64,000 bases of DNA from Amorphophallus konjac (taxonomy: Eukaryota; Streptophyta; Magnoliopsida; Alismatales; Araceae). Made by a program: the position numbers and the translations under genes. The notes beneath the pieces were generated by a model. It saw nothing but the letters and a program-made list of their open reading frames with translations, ran no database searches and was not told the DNA's origin. Location of the stretch: NCBI GenBank assembly GCA_022559845.1, contig CM040118.1:230563224-230627223 (forward strand), given 5' to 3'. Every line of letters starts with the position of its first letter. The stretch's first letter is position 1. This document shows positions 43,662 through 56,186 of this stretch, piece after piece.

Positions 43662-45920
43662 TTATGTATGGTTGACGGATGATAAGGGGTTTAGAAGGCG
43701 TAGGGGTAAATGTGGTAGAGGTGGATGGTAAAGTGGGGGAGTGAGAGAAGATGAGAGGGTGTGAAGGCGTAGTGGAGAGTGTCGGTTGATAGGAGGTCGG
43801 GGTGCGGATGAGAGGGCGTAATGGTAGTGAAATGGTGATGGTGATACTGACGCGGGTTGATGAGAGAGAGGTGCTACCCGGGCAAGGTGAGGGGGTTGCA
43901 TGACGATAGCGTTGGAGGTAGAAAGAATGGAGGTACTTTCCTGGTGCCACACCTGCTCTCTCCTGACTTCCGAGAAGGAGGAGATGGGGTTAACCTGATG
44001 ATTGGGCTGTTGGTGCTCCGATAATGGATTCTGGATTATGCCCATGTCGGGCTGTTGTTGTGGGGCCTGCTGAGCCTGCTGTTGTTGTTGTGGTTGCTGT
44101 TGCTGTTGCTGTTGTAACTGCTGTTGTGGCCTATGAGGGGGTCTCCTAGCCTTGAGAGCCGCGACGTATCGTCTCATCTCATCCCAATCTATTTGATGTT
44201 CATCATTCATATCATGGATGTAATCTTTGAAATGGAAGCAGTAATCTACTGTGTGTCCCGGCTGCCTGTGGTAGACGCAGTATTTGGAGGTATCAACATT
44301 GGGTGACCACGCGGGCCTTTCTCTGGGTAGGGCGAGTTGGTTTGATGCCATGAGGGCATTAAAAATGTCTGCTAAGGTTTCCGGCAATGGTGGATAGTAG
44401 GCTCTCTTGGGACCGAGCGGCCTCCTTTGTTGCTGTTGGGGACCATAGTTCCCCGGGGGTGGAACTTGGTTGTACTAAAGTGGTGGTTGTTGTTGCTGAG
44501 GTTGTGGTTGTTGTTGCTGGGGTTGGCGTAATGGAGGCATATTATCCTGGGGTGGATTATTTTGGGGTGGAGGACGAAGAGGGAAAGGACCCGGTTGAAG
44601 GGGAAGTCGGGGCATTTGTGGAGGCCTTGGGTTGACTGCATAGTTGGCATTGTTGACCACACTGACTTGCTCGTTTGTCACGACCCCTTCTGTGGCTCCG
44701 CCCGGGACACCAGCGCCTGTCTTTCTGACCACTTTGGGCTTCGGCGACTCAAACATGTTCATGATGGGGGAGTCTTTTAGCTGGGTTTGGATGTATCGGG
44801 CCCTTTCATAGAGTTCATCCATTGTAGTAAGTTTATTCATGGCCAGGACATGTCTGAACTGTGGGGTTGCATTAGACACAATCATCTTCACTTGTTCGGG
44901 CTCGGAGAGGGTATCCCTTATTCTTTCCGCCAGAGACCTCCATCTATCAGCATATCGGACAAAATCCTCGTCGGGTTTCATCTTTTCGGCCACTAGGTCG
45001 GTAATGGAGAGTGAGGGACCGACCCTATCCCTATATTTCTGCAAGAACCTTCTCTGGACTATTTCAAAATTCTCGGCCTCGCGGGGCTCCAGAGAATAGA
45101 ACCACTCAAGCGCAGGACCATCCAATGATCTCCGAAAGAGGTATGCCAGGGACCTTTGATCATTTTGCCAATAGGAGGACTCATACATGAAGTCCTTGAG
45201 GTGAATGAAGGGGTTGCCTGTACCATTGTATCTGCGGTACGTGGGCATTTCGGAGGGAGGAAGATGAATGACGGGAAGGATTGGCAAAGCAACCTCCGGG
45301 GTGGCTTTCACGTCCACCATTCTTCTTAGATTTTGAAACTGCTCGTCCATGCGATTGAACCTATTGAGGAGCGATTGGGCGAGCTCCTCTGGAGGTGAAG
45401 GTGGCACTTGCCACTGGGGGAGAAACTGTCTCCCGGAGACTTGAGGGGGAAACCCCGAATGAGAGGGAGCTGTCGGACCGCCGACAGTTGGCCCTGGCTG
45501 GAGCGGTGTGTGGGGAACAACGGGAGTTTGAGATTGTGACGGGAACTGGAATGAGGGTGGTTGTTGGCTCGCTTGTCCTTGAAGCGAGGGAGACTGGATG
45601 GCTTGCGCCAATGAGGGAGATGGAATGGCCTGCACAGACTCTTGGAGAGGTGTGATGACCGGAGTTGATTCCTGGGGCGTGGGGGAAACAGATTTCCCCT
45701 TTAGAATGGCCTGGAAGGCCCGGAGCTGTTCAGAGGTAAGCTCCGTGTTGGCGAGGACGCCCAGTAAAGAAGAGATATCCTATGGTGGGGACGTGTCCCC
45801 GGCAATAACCTGCACCTCATGCGAGGGGTCATGAGAAGGACCCGAGTCCATAGCATAGACTCGCGGGTCGGCTGACAAACCACGGCTAGGGTGGTTCTCC
45901 TCAAAAGACTCGTGAGACAT
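43662..45920 (-). pseudogene. Tat gag, two in-frame TAG codons
   Basis: The ATG at 45918-45920 begins a frame interrupted by TAG at 45780-45782. It then continues through a Pro/Gln/Ser-rich region to the gag core (YRRYNGTGNPFIHLKDF, WFYSLEPREAENFE, RFLQKYRD) at about 44950-45240. A second TAG at about 44475-44477 precedes a poly-Gln stretch and a CxxH-type knuckle-like motif (CVYHRQPGHTVDYC). Both parts lie in the same frame. The gag core is the retrotransposon gag domain of gypsy elements. Confidence 0.88.
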
Positions 45921-46529
45921 GCTCACAGTTTTCCTAGAACGTAAAAACATACACTAGTAAGTAGGTAGCAGAGATTATCAAACAAGTGGATGCCTTTACG
46001 CCCTTTTTTGTGTTTTGATTTTGATGATTTTTTTTTGTTTTTAGCGAGATCCGAAGTTCACACAAAATGGGGACCCTAGTTTGTTTTTGTTTCACCGCCG
46101 TGTCAGCTAGGGTCTCTCGTCTCACCACGAATGAAATGACTAACTCCGGGGAACTTCAATGGTACAACCAGCCCAGTGAATGAAGAGGAGATTCTTCGAT
46201 GTCGGGGACTTACGGAGGTCCCAGTGTAGGAGATTCTAGTCCGTTGAGAGGAATTCCCAAACGGAGAGTCCTTCCTTCACCGGGAAAGGGTGATCCTCAA
46301 AAAAAATGAAAAAAGGATAGAAAAGAGGAATGGATGTATGCAATGGAATGCTGACAGATATATAGAGTAAGAAAACAACAGAAATAACAGACATATAATA
46401 AACAAAGAACCAATCAAAACTGACGGTGCTGCCGTGAGCACAACGGGGGCGCGCGCGGGCGCGAAGGTGGAGAGGCACGGGTGGTGCCGAACTTGCAAGG
46501 GTAGCCGAAAGGAAGCAGTAGAGGTCACA

Positions 46530-46541
46530 CCGTGATCGCCA
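46530..46541 (-). other. Candidate primer binding site of the Tat element
   Basis: Minus-strand TGGCGATCACGG three bases from the 5' LTR end. It starts with the TGG expected opposite tRNA CCA; I could not name the tRNA. Confidence 0.5.
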
Positions 46542-46544
46542 ATC

Positions 46545-48206
46545 TGTGAGCGACGTCACGCGGTTCGGGGAAGAGCGGAGAAGACGCGGAGCGCGCGCGG
46601 GCTCCTCTTTTTTTGTGCGAAAATTTAAACGGCCATTGGGGAAGTGACTCGCCGCGGCCTCGAGAACAATATGTGATCGCCAGGGGCCAAAAGACCCCAA
46701 AAATAAAAAGGTGATCGCGCCTACCTCAAGAGTGGGAGATGGCGGGTTGCTTCTTCCTCTCCCTCCGGCCGGCCGACGGAGAGGGCTTTCCTCGGCTACC
46801 CTTGCAAAACAACGACAAACAAATGACAAGTGGATTAGAAAGATGGAGGTGTAGTATTCAAATCCTTGCGATAAAAATAACGAAATGATGGCAAGACACA
46901 CACCTGGTTGGTGTTATCTTTTAGACCCCTCTCGGACTCGAGTAGGAGGAAAATGAGATGATGGATGTAAGAAGTGTATAAGAAAAGGCGCCCTTATGAA
47001 GGGGGATAGGGGATGCAAGATGATGAATGCAAAAGAACTACGAAGAAAAGGAAAGAATTGGCTTATTGGATGTGCCGATCGTGAAATCCGGCGGAGCTCC
47101 GGCAGCGTGGGGACGACGTGGAAGCGCGGTGGATGAAGACGACCTTCCTCTCGCGAGCGTGAGCACCCGAGAAGCCGGCAGAACCTCCACCTATAAAAGA
47201 ACCCACGGGTTAGAAAAAGACTCCGTAGCCTCTGGGCTCCGGCAGCCTATCGGATCACTTCGAAGCTCTCCCAGAACTGAGGGGGTGGGCCTCTATTTAT
47301 AGGGCTCCGGAGGGTGGAGGCGTCCAGGACCCTGGACACCTCCATCAGGGCCGAATTAATATTTTATTCTTTTTTATATATTTTTTTGGAATGCTTTTGT
47401 GGTGGCGTCCAGGGCTCCGGACGCCTCAAACAGGTCCACCGAAAATCGACGACGGCCGCACGCGGTTTGGCACAACGCGTGGTTTTGTGAGCGGTGCCTT
47501 GTGATTCAGAAATGGGCGCGTCCAGTTGACTGGACGTCTCTATAATTGGCTTTTTTCACACACGACAAACCGTCGTTCGGTGGGCGGCGCCCGTGAGAGA
47601 GTTGATGGAGGCGTCCAGGGGCCTGGACGCCTCCAAAAATATATTATTTTTTATTTTTATTTGTCTTTTGTGCCAAAGCTGGCATTTTCATTTTTTTATA
47701 ATTATTTTTATGGAGGCGTCCAGGGGCCTGGATGCCTCCATTAATATATATATATATATATTTATTTTTTGTTTTTTATGCCAACTGGCATTTTACACAC
47801 ATTTTTTATTTTTTTATTTTTATGGAGGCGTCCAGGGCCCTGGACGCCTTCATTAATATATATATTTTTTATTTGGTTTGGGCCCTGAGAAAATAAATTA
47901 AATTAAATTAAAAACATGGGGGCGTCCAGGGGCCTGGACGCCCCCATTAAGACCCACCCGGGTCCTCAAATCAGGCGTCGGCGGCCGCCCGTCAGACACC
48001 CTTCCTGATTCCGAAACCTCCTGATGCGTCTGACTGGTGTTGACCCTGTCCGAATGCCATGACGGGACGATTCCCAATGCCGAAAAAGGCAGAAGAAGAC
48101 CCAAGAAAAGGAAGCACTCGAGTGATTCGAAATGCGTAAGCCGTTGCGGGGCGTTGTATAGTAACATGAGACTTTCTCAGGAGACGTCAAGAATGGCGTG
48201 TCTACA
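46545..48206 (-). repeat. 5' LTR of the Tat element (1662 bp)
   Basis: Direct repeat of 15434-17609 with one instead of about six tandem units. TATA box on the minus strand at 47294-47301. U3 contains seven GC-rich palindromes at about 47315-47947, matching those in the other LTR position for position. Confidence 0.95.
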
Positions 48207-49159
48207 CCAAGATGTTAAACCAGTCCGATCCTTCAGCCTCAAATAACTACTAGATTTGTGGATCTGGTCCCTAGGGTGTCCCTTGACCGATCTGGAAGCA
48301 TAAAACCATCTCCTTGGGTCAAAAACCCTAATCAAGTAGTGAGATCTGAAATAAGTGTTTGCTCTCTAACCCTTGTTAGTGCTGGACGTTGGTAGCTGCT
48401 CCAGGGCTTCTTCCACATCATTCTGAGCGTGAGTGTGAAGGGAAGAATGAAGTTTCAAGTCTCAAAACGTTCCTCTACTGCAAGCTGCATAGAAATCCAA
48501 GATACAACCATTGTCCGTGCAAGAATCGATCATCCTCCTTCAAGAACGATCTTCATCCTGCAAACGTGTTCAAGTACATTCGAAGGAGAGAAAGGGGGAG
48601 CTCTAATCACTGCAAATCTTCTCTATTCTAATCTTCTCCAGTCTTTTCTGATTGAGTTTGAATATTTGTTGTAATCTTTGAACTTATTGAACCGCATCTA
48701 TGTGTGTGTGTACTCGTGATCGTTGATACGAGCGTGTGTGTGTGTGTGGTGACCAAGATAGGCTGTCGTGTGTGTGTTGGCTGTTGTTACAGCGTGTGTG
48801 TGGCTCACCTCCTAGTGGAGCATTAATCCTCACGTGTGAGGGGTGGACGTAGGGGACACGTTTGTGTACCCGAACCACCTAAAAATCCTGTGCCTCCTGT
48901 GTGGTTTGTTCATCGTGCATTGTAACGAGTGGGCTTCACGCTTAGCTGAGCGATCTTAAACTCCTTCATGGATCTCATACTTTCATTTACGAGTACTCTC
49001 GAGAGAGATCTTGTTCGGGTAAGGTTGAGTGTTTGTGGAACTAGAACTCCTTCTAGTTTGTGGTTTTTAATCCAACGAGCATCTCATTTAGTAATTAGTT
49101 TTTGTTTGGCCAATCAATTCACCCCTCCCCTCTTGATTGCCACCATTCGGGACACAACA
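48207..49159 (+). repeat. 3' part of a copia LTR, plus orientation
   Basis: Contains GGGGTGGACGTAGG, CCGAACCACCTAAAAATCC and, near the end, TTCACCCCTCCCCTC, a block shared with the solo LTRs at 56187-57870 and 59968-63439; ends in ACACAACA at 49159. A TG-rich stretch lies at 48700-48800. The left end abuts the Tat LTR without a TG start, so the LTR is truncated there. Confidence 0.75.
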
Positions 49160-49548
49160 ACCTTAGTGAATAAAGTCTGATCAACCTCGCCTCTTGTGTA
49201 TCCCTTACCTGTGCGGAAGAAGCTTAATCTGTCGTACCTTGCTTTAGGAGCCTGTTTCAGTCCATAGAGTGTCTTGTCTAGCTTATACACATGATCAGGA
49301 AAATCAGTACATTCAAATGCAGGAGGTTGTTTAACGTAAACATCTTCTTTTATTAATACATTCAACAAAGCAGATTTTACATCCACCTGCTGCAACTTTA
49401 TTCCTAGACTGCATGCAAAGGCTAAGAGAATCCTAATGGCTTCCAATCTAGCAACAGGGGCAAAGGATTCTTCAAAATCTATTCCATATTCTTGATTATA
49501 CCCCTGAGCTATAAGTCTAGTCTTATTTCTAATTATTTTTCCCTGCAC
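49160..49548 (-). pseudogene. copia reverse transcriptase, 5' half
   Basis: Carries the N-terminal RT blocks (NKTRLIAQGYNQ, ESFAPVARLEAIR, QVDVKSALLN, LYGLKQAPKA, VDQTLFTK) and stops just before the catalytic YVDD region, where the LTR begins. The last residues of the track frame belong to the LTR. Confidence 0.88.
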
Positions 49549-49617
49549 ATCAGATTTATTTCTGAATACCCATTTAGTGCCTATAACATTACCATGAGAA
49601 GGTTTAAGAACTAGATG

Positions 49618-51130
49618 TCATACCTTGTTCCTTTGAAATTGGTTCAATTCCTCATGCATGACATTAATCCAATGTTCATCTTTTAAGGCACTATCTATGT
49701 TTTTGGGTTCTATCTGTGACACTAGAGCAAAAGAATTTAGTTCATTCTCCATTCTAAAGTGTGATCTAGTCCTAGGGGGTTCATTCAAATTTCTAATAAT
49801 ATTTTCTAAGGGATGATCTCTAAGAATTCTGACATTGGTAAGTTGATTACCCGTTTCTGCATATACCACCCCCTGAGCTCTAGACCCATCAGTCATACCT
49901 TCTTCTGCAGGTTCAACATTCTGCTCTTCTTTATTATCAAGAATCTCACCATCAGGTTTGACCCTGCATAAACTAGTTTTAGAATTATTAGCATGTTCAT
50001 CAAAAACTATGTGTGGTGATTCCTCAATAGTTTGAGAATTAAGGTTATAGATTCTATAGGCTCCGGATTTTTCTGAATAACCTAGAAATATTCATGGTTC
50101 ACTTTTGGGTTCAAATTTATCAAGGTCTCTTTTAGAATTAACATGAATGAAACATTTATAGCCAAAAACCTTAAAGTGTGCTAGTGAAGGTTTCTTACCC
50201 TTGAGTAACTCATAGGGAGTCTTTTGAGTGGAAGGTCGTACCAGGGCTCGGTTAATGATATAACATGAGGTGTTCACTGCTTCAGCCCAGAACCTTCTAG
50301 GTAGATTCCCTTCAACAAGCATCATCCGAGCCATCTCCACCAAAGTTCTGTTCCTCCTTTCAACAATTCCATTTTGCTCCGGAGTCCTTGGTGAAGAGAA
50401 CCTATGATTTATTCCATTTCCCTGTAAAATTCATCAAACTGTGAGTTCTCAAACTCACCACCATGATCAGATAAAATAGAAGAAATAGAATGATCACCAA
50501 TCTATTTTATTTTGAGGTAAAGTTCCTAAAATTCTTTAAAAGCATCATTCTTGTGAGTTAAAAAGAATACCCATGTGAATCTAGAAAAGTCATCAACTAA
50601 GACATATCCATATCGCCTACCAGATAAACTAGATGATCTAGTAGGACCAAACAAGTCCATATGAATCATCTCAAAGGGTTTGGAAGACAAGTTTTCATTC
50701 CTAGACTTAAATGACTTTCTAGTTTGTTTACACTAGGTACAGGCCTCACAAATTTTGTTGTTCAGTTTGAAAGAGATTTCAGGAAGACCTCTCACCATTC
50801 TATGTTTATTAAGTTTGTGCAACACATTATAGCTGGCATGACCTAACCTACGATGCCAAAGATAGGCTAAGTGAACCTTATTCACAGTGAGACACAGGTT
50901 AGTGTGTGCTGCATCATGTAAATCTACCATGTATATGTTATTGACTCTTCTACTAGAGAATTTCACAACTTCAAAATTAGGTTCAAGAATAGTGCATGCA
51001 GTAGAGTCAAACACAACTTTATGGCATTTATCACATAATTGACTAATGCTAAGCAGATTATAAGCAAGGCCCTTAACTAATAAGACTTCCTCAATACAGC
51101 ATGAAGAGCACTTACCCACTTTACCTGACC
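49618..51130 (-). pseudogene. copia integrase and RT leader, many breaks
   Basis: 51119-50733 holds the GAG-pre-integrase zinc region (LWHRRLGHASYN, CEAC). 50343-50092 holds the integrase C-terminal part (ARMMLVEGNLPRRFWAEAV). 49896-49618 is the linker before RT (IEPKNIDSALKDEHW). In between, the minus strand keeps recognisable integrase blocks such as GPTRSSSLSGRR and SSPRTPEQNG, separated by stop codons. Confidence 0.85.
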
Positions 51131-52429
51131 CAATTATTTTTCCTTTGGTATTACCTCAAAAGGTAACATGACCTGCATCCTTCTCCACCAGCATGCAAAA
51201 TTTATCCTTATCCCCGGTCATGTGCCTAGAGCAGTCACTGTCAAGATACCATCTGTTGTGATTGGCTGCCAGGCATACCTACAAAAAAATCAAGTGGAGA
51301 ATTTTGGAAGCCAAAACTGTTTGGGCCCCATAATTGCATTCATCTCATGCAAACAAGATATCAGGTGTTTTGGCATCCATAATTGTTTTGGTGTCTTCAC
51401 TGAAGTTGTGGATTTCTTGTCATTCAACTTAGTCTACTTTTTCTTGCCACTTTTAATCTTTGAAGATTATTTTTGAGGTGTGGCAATCTTCTTCTTAAAT
51501 CCATTTTGAAAGCTTCTTTGCCAGTGACCAGTCCAATGGGCATTGGGAGTAGTGTGTGCATTGTAGACCCTAGACTGATTAGACATGGAATGGATAAAAC
51601 CATAAGAGTTCTGGCTTCTGAAATTTTTGTGCCTAGCTTGCATATAGGAGTTCCAAGGGTAAGGTCGATGCATCTGAGTAGCATATGAATTCTGGAAGTT
51701 ATGCTGCATTGACCTTATGTAGAGGTTGCCTCGACCTCTCCTATCAGAATTGTGGTGATAGGAGTTATGGAATGAAGGATAGGTCGGTGCACTCTGGTAG
51801 TAGCTTTGACCTGGGTTACCTATGCTCGGACCTTGGTTCCCAAAGGACTTGAATCCAGTAGAAGTAGAGGTCGGTGCAGGTTTGTAGTTGCCTCGACCTT
51901 TCTTTTGAGGTTGGGTTGCTTTGGCCTTGGGATTTCCTTGGACTCTAGCCTTAACAGACTAACCCCTAGCCTGTCCCTTAGTGTGAGGTGTAGTTGTATG
52001 TGAGCATGACTCCCTGGACACCTCTACTTTACCATTGCCCTTGTCCTTGGCACTGGACTTGATTTTCTCAATGATTTTCACTGGCTTTTTATTCTGATTC
52101 TCTCCAGAAGTCATTTTTATTAAAGGTTGTGATGTTCCCTTTTCAGCCAAAAAAGAGATAGTTCTCACATCAAACATTTTCTTGTTCGTTGGGTTAAAAC
52201 CCAAACCTTCTCTTCTGAAGTTTATTTTTATTCCCAAGATGGCATTCAGATTATCAGCTCCCTATGTCATGCCCTCAAGGGAATGTTGTTTGTCCTTATT
52301 ATCTTTTTCTAAATTCTCAATTCTTCATTTACACCATTGACAGCTTCATATTTTTCAATAGCTATCCTAGTTTCTTCCTCAATTTTTTGCATTCTTATTT
52401 TGAGTTCATCAATGGTGTTCTTCAGATTC
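51131..52429 (-). pseudogene. copia gag C-terminal region and protease remnant
   Basis: Only short frames remain, for example 52237-51959 and 51709-51424 (Asn/His/Tyr-rich). A degenerate protease may be present near 51150-51260, where the minus strand reads RWYLDSDCSRHMTG-like sequence. Confidence 0.5.
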
Positions 52430-53760
52430 TCATTTTAAACTCAAATCAATCACGATGATTTTCTTACTTTCCGCTTCATCAAGAGAGTTTTTGAGATTGA
52501 AGTTTTCAGTTTCTAGACATGCAAGTTTATTATTCAAAGATGTATCATAAACTAATGAATTTACTTTCCTTTTCAAATGTCTGTTCTTTCTACGCATATC
52601 ATCATATTTGTCAAGTATTTCAGCATATGCTTCTTCCCAATCACTATGTGTAATGTTTTCAAATGGGGAAGTTACCTCATTATCATCTTCCTTGTCTTCA
52701 TCATCCTTGGCCATCAAACATAGCTGATCTTTCTTCTCACTGTCAGAGGAGCTACTCTGACTTTCTTCTTCAATTCTCCAGGTGCTTACCATGGCCTTTC
52801 CCTTCTTGTTTTTCAACCTGGGCTGTTTGTCTCTTACTTCAGGACAATCTATCTTGAGATGTCATACTTTCCTGCAGTTATAACATACAATGCTGTCAGA
52901 TTTCTTGGCAGTTTCAAGTTTAAACTTTGACTACCTCTTCTCAGAGAAATATTTTCTCCTAAACCCCTTTTCCTTCCTTTCTGAGAAACCTTTTAAATTT
53001 CCTAGTGAGCATGGCAAATTCATCTTGATCTTCATCTGAACTACTAGAGCTATGCTCACTAGATGACCCTTTGTTATTAGTAGTAACTTTAAGAGCCAGG
53101 GGTTTCTTTCTCTTCTTAGACTCATCGACCCTCTTAAGGTTCAACTCATATGTCATGAGAGAACCAATGAGTTCATCTACTGATGTGATAGCTAGGTTCC
53201 TGGATTCCTCCATAACAGTGGCCTTGGTGTGCCAAATCGGTGTCAGGGACCTAAGTATCTTTCTGACCAGCTCGTACTCACTATAAGATTTTCCCAGACT
53301 TCTTAAGCTATTAGTGAGCACCATCAGACGGGCGTACATCTCAGAGATGGACTCATCAGGCTTCATTTTGAAAATCTCATATTCAGAGACAAACATGTTG
53401 GCTTTAGTCTCCCTAACCTGAGACGTCCCTTCATAGATCACCTCCAGTTTATCCCACATCTCATTAGCTATAATAGAACATGAGGAAACTCTGGAGAATT
53501 CGGTGGGATGAAGAGCACACTGCATGGCATTTACAGTGCTCCAATTTAAGGTGGACTTACGAATATGCTCTCTGGTTCAGACCTCTTCATCCTCAGGTAG
53601 CTCAAAGGGGCCTTTGCTAACTACCTTCCAAATTTTGTAATCCTTAGCTCTAAGGAAAACTTACATACAACTCTTCCAATAAGCATAATTTGATCCGTTA
53701 AAGAATGGCGGCTTACTGGTAGAGTGACCCTCAGCAGTTCACCCTCTAACATCCATTGCT
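52430..53760 (-). pseudogene. copia gag with UBN2 domain, broken
   Basis: 53525-52959 carries the UBN2/gag domain (EMWDKLEVIYEG, YELVRKILRSL) and a Ser-rich tail. A CCHC knuckle (CYNC...H...C) follows near 52850-52890 but contains an in-frame TGA at 52862-52864. 52816-52430 is a Glu/Ser-rich and coiled-coil extension (LACLETENFNLKNSLDEAESKK). The extension is typical of the large-gag SIRE/Maximus group. Confidence 0.85.
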
Positions 53761-53797
53761 AATCTCTCCGGGATGTAAAGCCCTAAGGGAGAGTTAG

Positions 53798-53809
53798 GCA
53801 CTGATCCCA
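53798..53809 (-). other. Degenerate primer binding site
   Basis: Plus-strand GCACTGATCCCA, two mismatches from the complement of the methionyl site; next to the presumed LTR start at 53812. Confidence 0.55.
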
Positions 53810-53811
53810 TA

Positions 53812-55705
53812 TGATGTAAAGAATGGATGAATAAGAGATCTAGAGGGGGGGTGAATAGATCTACCCCAAAAATCTACAGCAATTAAAAATAGTGCGGAAT
53901 TAAAATAAATTGTTGTAGATACAAACACTAAAAGCAGTGAATTATCAATAAGAGAATCTATAAAGAAGTAGCAGATTAATCAACGTAATCACCAACGCAA
54001 ACACTCAATTCACTCAGTATAGTACTAGGCGGAGGGTTGATTGGATAACCTCCTCACGCATAGGTTAGTTTTTCAGATAGATGTAATCTATCCTTCTGAC
54101 TAAACCTATTTGATATACCACTGAGTTGAATATAACAAATAGATGAGGATGATAAATCTCTAAACAACTCAAATAATATTAGTTCAAGAATAATCAACGC
54201 AGTAAGATCCAAAGTATGTATGAGAAGATAGATTCAGAATTGACTGAATACAGTTACATGAATAGATTGAATTTGGTAAGAGATAGCAGTTGACAATCCT
54301 AAGCATTCATATATTCGTAAGGAGATAAAATCAATCACACACTGAGCAAATCAATTTTTAGGTGGTTCGATCTCAATCTTGAGATCTACGTCCACCGCTT
54401 ACTCAATTGAGTAAGGCTTCTGCTGACAAACAGCTTGAAAACCGCTGATCCACAGCTTTGCGGAATAGATCCATACAAACCACTGAGCCACAGCTTTGGG
54501 GAATAGATCCCAGACCGTTGAGCCTCACAGCTTGCTCTGCTGAGCCTCACAGCTTGCTCCCAAGGAACACTTCCTTGCCGCTGACACACAGCTTAAGAAA
54601 TCATAGTAAAATAGAAAATAACAAGAACAAAATGAAGGAAGAAACTCAAGACGATCTGTAGCTCACTTCGAGCAGAATGACTCTGGATTTGATCTAGAGG
54701 TCGAGACAAACGAGTCTCCACTCACAGATCTCCTGAACACTCAGCTCTCAGAATACTTCTATACTTTTCGATCCCCTATTTTCACTTCATCTCTTCACTC
54801 TTTCTCTTCATTGCTATATGACTGGCTCTTCCCTCTCTTTTCTCTCTACTGAACTTTGGAAGACTCAGAACTTCTTGCTTCTTCGATGTGCTTCACTTCA
54901 TCTTTATCCGTTTGAGAGCTCAGGTCCCTTTTTATAGCTAGTCGAGCACGAACTCTATGGTCCCCAGCAAATTCGAATTGGGCGCGTGGACGACACACTT
55001 TCATCCAAATTTCTTATCCAGAAAGCACACTTCGAGGCCACGTGTCAGAAGTAGAGGATGGGATGATCCAACGTGGTAGTGTGTTAGTACAACTTCTTCC
55101 CTTGGATCACGTGCCCTTAATCAGCTTCACTTAAATTCCACGTGCAAGAGATGCGATCTGCCTTTATGCAGTTCAGGTGCTCGAGCATATGATAGGGTTA
55201 ATCCTTGATGTGTTGGTTTGACCTGTCAAGTCAATATTAGAGATTATTAGCAGTCATATAAACATAGGGCTAATGAAGATAAGTATTTGAAGAATGAATG
55301 CTCCATAAGTTCAGACAATAATGAATGCTCAATCTTCTTTGTATGCACTGATGTTTAAACAAGATGCATTTATCTTAGAGTAAATGTTACAGTAGTTGCA
55401 CAGACTTGACTTCAGGTAACTGCAAAAGGTGCACCGACTTGATAGTCCAAGTCTTATACTCATGCACTGACCTTCTAGACTAGAGTGGAGATGTGCACAA
55501 ACCTGCCAGATCTGGAATGAAAACATGCACCGACCTCACAGACTAGAATGTGAATGTGCACCGACCTGATAGTGCTATGTGCACAGACCTTATGTTTTTA
55601 TCGCTAATGCATGTGCACCTACCTGATGCATCGAATGCTAACGCATGTGCATAGACCTTATGCCTATGTCTAACACATGTGCATAGACCTTATGCCTTAC
55701 CATCG
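53812..55705 (-). repeat. 5' LTR of the minus-strand copia
   Basis: The left part has GGGGGGGTGAATAGATC, the mirror of the TTCACCCC block of the plus LTRs, and GTGGTTCG...ACGTCCACC at 54361-54394. A minus-strand TATAAAAAGG box lies near 54932-54941. U3 contains short tandem units at 55400-55702. Right boundary approximate. Confidence 0.7.
55400..55702. repeat. ATGTGCACAGACCTTATG-type array in U3
   Basis: About ten imperfect units of 25-45 bp sharing TGTGCAC(A/C)GACCT. The array ends at the presumed element edge. Confidence 0.75.
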
Positions 55706-56186
55706 AACCAGGCGAGCCAAAAGTAAGGTTCGTGTAGGTCGAACCTGGAACCTATTTATAGGGTTTGCTAGGGTTTGAGGGATTAGATAGAACCTAGAGT
55801 CCAACTTTGGAGTAGAATTGATAACTAGAGAGTTCTAGAGAGTTATCCACGCCAGATAGGTTAGATCCAAGGTGATTTGATTGTGGAATTTCCAAGTTTT
55901 TCACGGCTCTCGCCGTTGCGATCACGAAAGCTGCTAGCGGTCGTGCCTGTACCGCTATATGGTGGTAGCGGTAGCGCGATAGACCGCAACCATCCACGGA
56001 GCCAGAAATTTAAATTTTTGTCAAACTCTTCCTATTTTTATCCCCTAATTATCCTATTAATTGGGGGATTTATCCTAAGGACGTTCAAGAGTATGGGCTT
56101 GGGCCAAGAGGGTTTAGGATTGGGTTTGTGGGCCTAATTTGAGTGGGCCATTGGGCTTGGTTATTAATTGGTCTTCCACTTCAATT
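55706..56186 (-). repeat. Gypsy 3' LTR, left piece
   Basis: Minus-strand TATAAATAGG at 55751-55760. Interrupted at 56186 by a solo LTR and resumed at 57871. Left boundary uncertain because the copia LTR abuts it. Confidence 0.55.

Larger units (their letters stand above)
15434..48206 (-). mobile_element. Giant Tat-type Ty3/gypsy element with antisense PMD gene cassette
   Basis: 32,773 bp between two direct LTRs, about 25.3 kb once the nested element is removed. On the minus strand the order is 5' LTR (46545-48206), gag, protease with G-patch, [nested insert], reverse transcriptase and two RNase H domains, integrase, a long 3' region with genes on the opposite strand, then the 3' LTR (15434-17609). 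The second RNase H and the WNGLYLKKYYP-like integrase end point to the Tat clade (Ogre/Retand relatives). The 5-bp flanks (CCGGC and CCAAG) do not match. Confidence 0.9.
49160..55705 (-). mobile_element. Truncated SIRE/Maximus-like copia element, minus strand
   Basis: 5' LTR on the right, then gag and pol leftwards. It is cut within the reverse transcriptase at the plus-strand LTR ending at 49159; RNase H and the 3' LTR are missing. The coding region has many stops and shifts, so it is an old copy. The long gag with a second coiled-coil segment resembles SIRE/Maximus elements. The right end (about 55705) is approximate. Confidence 0.85.
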
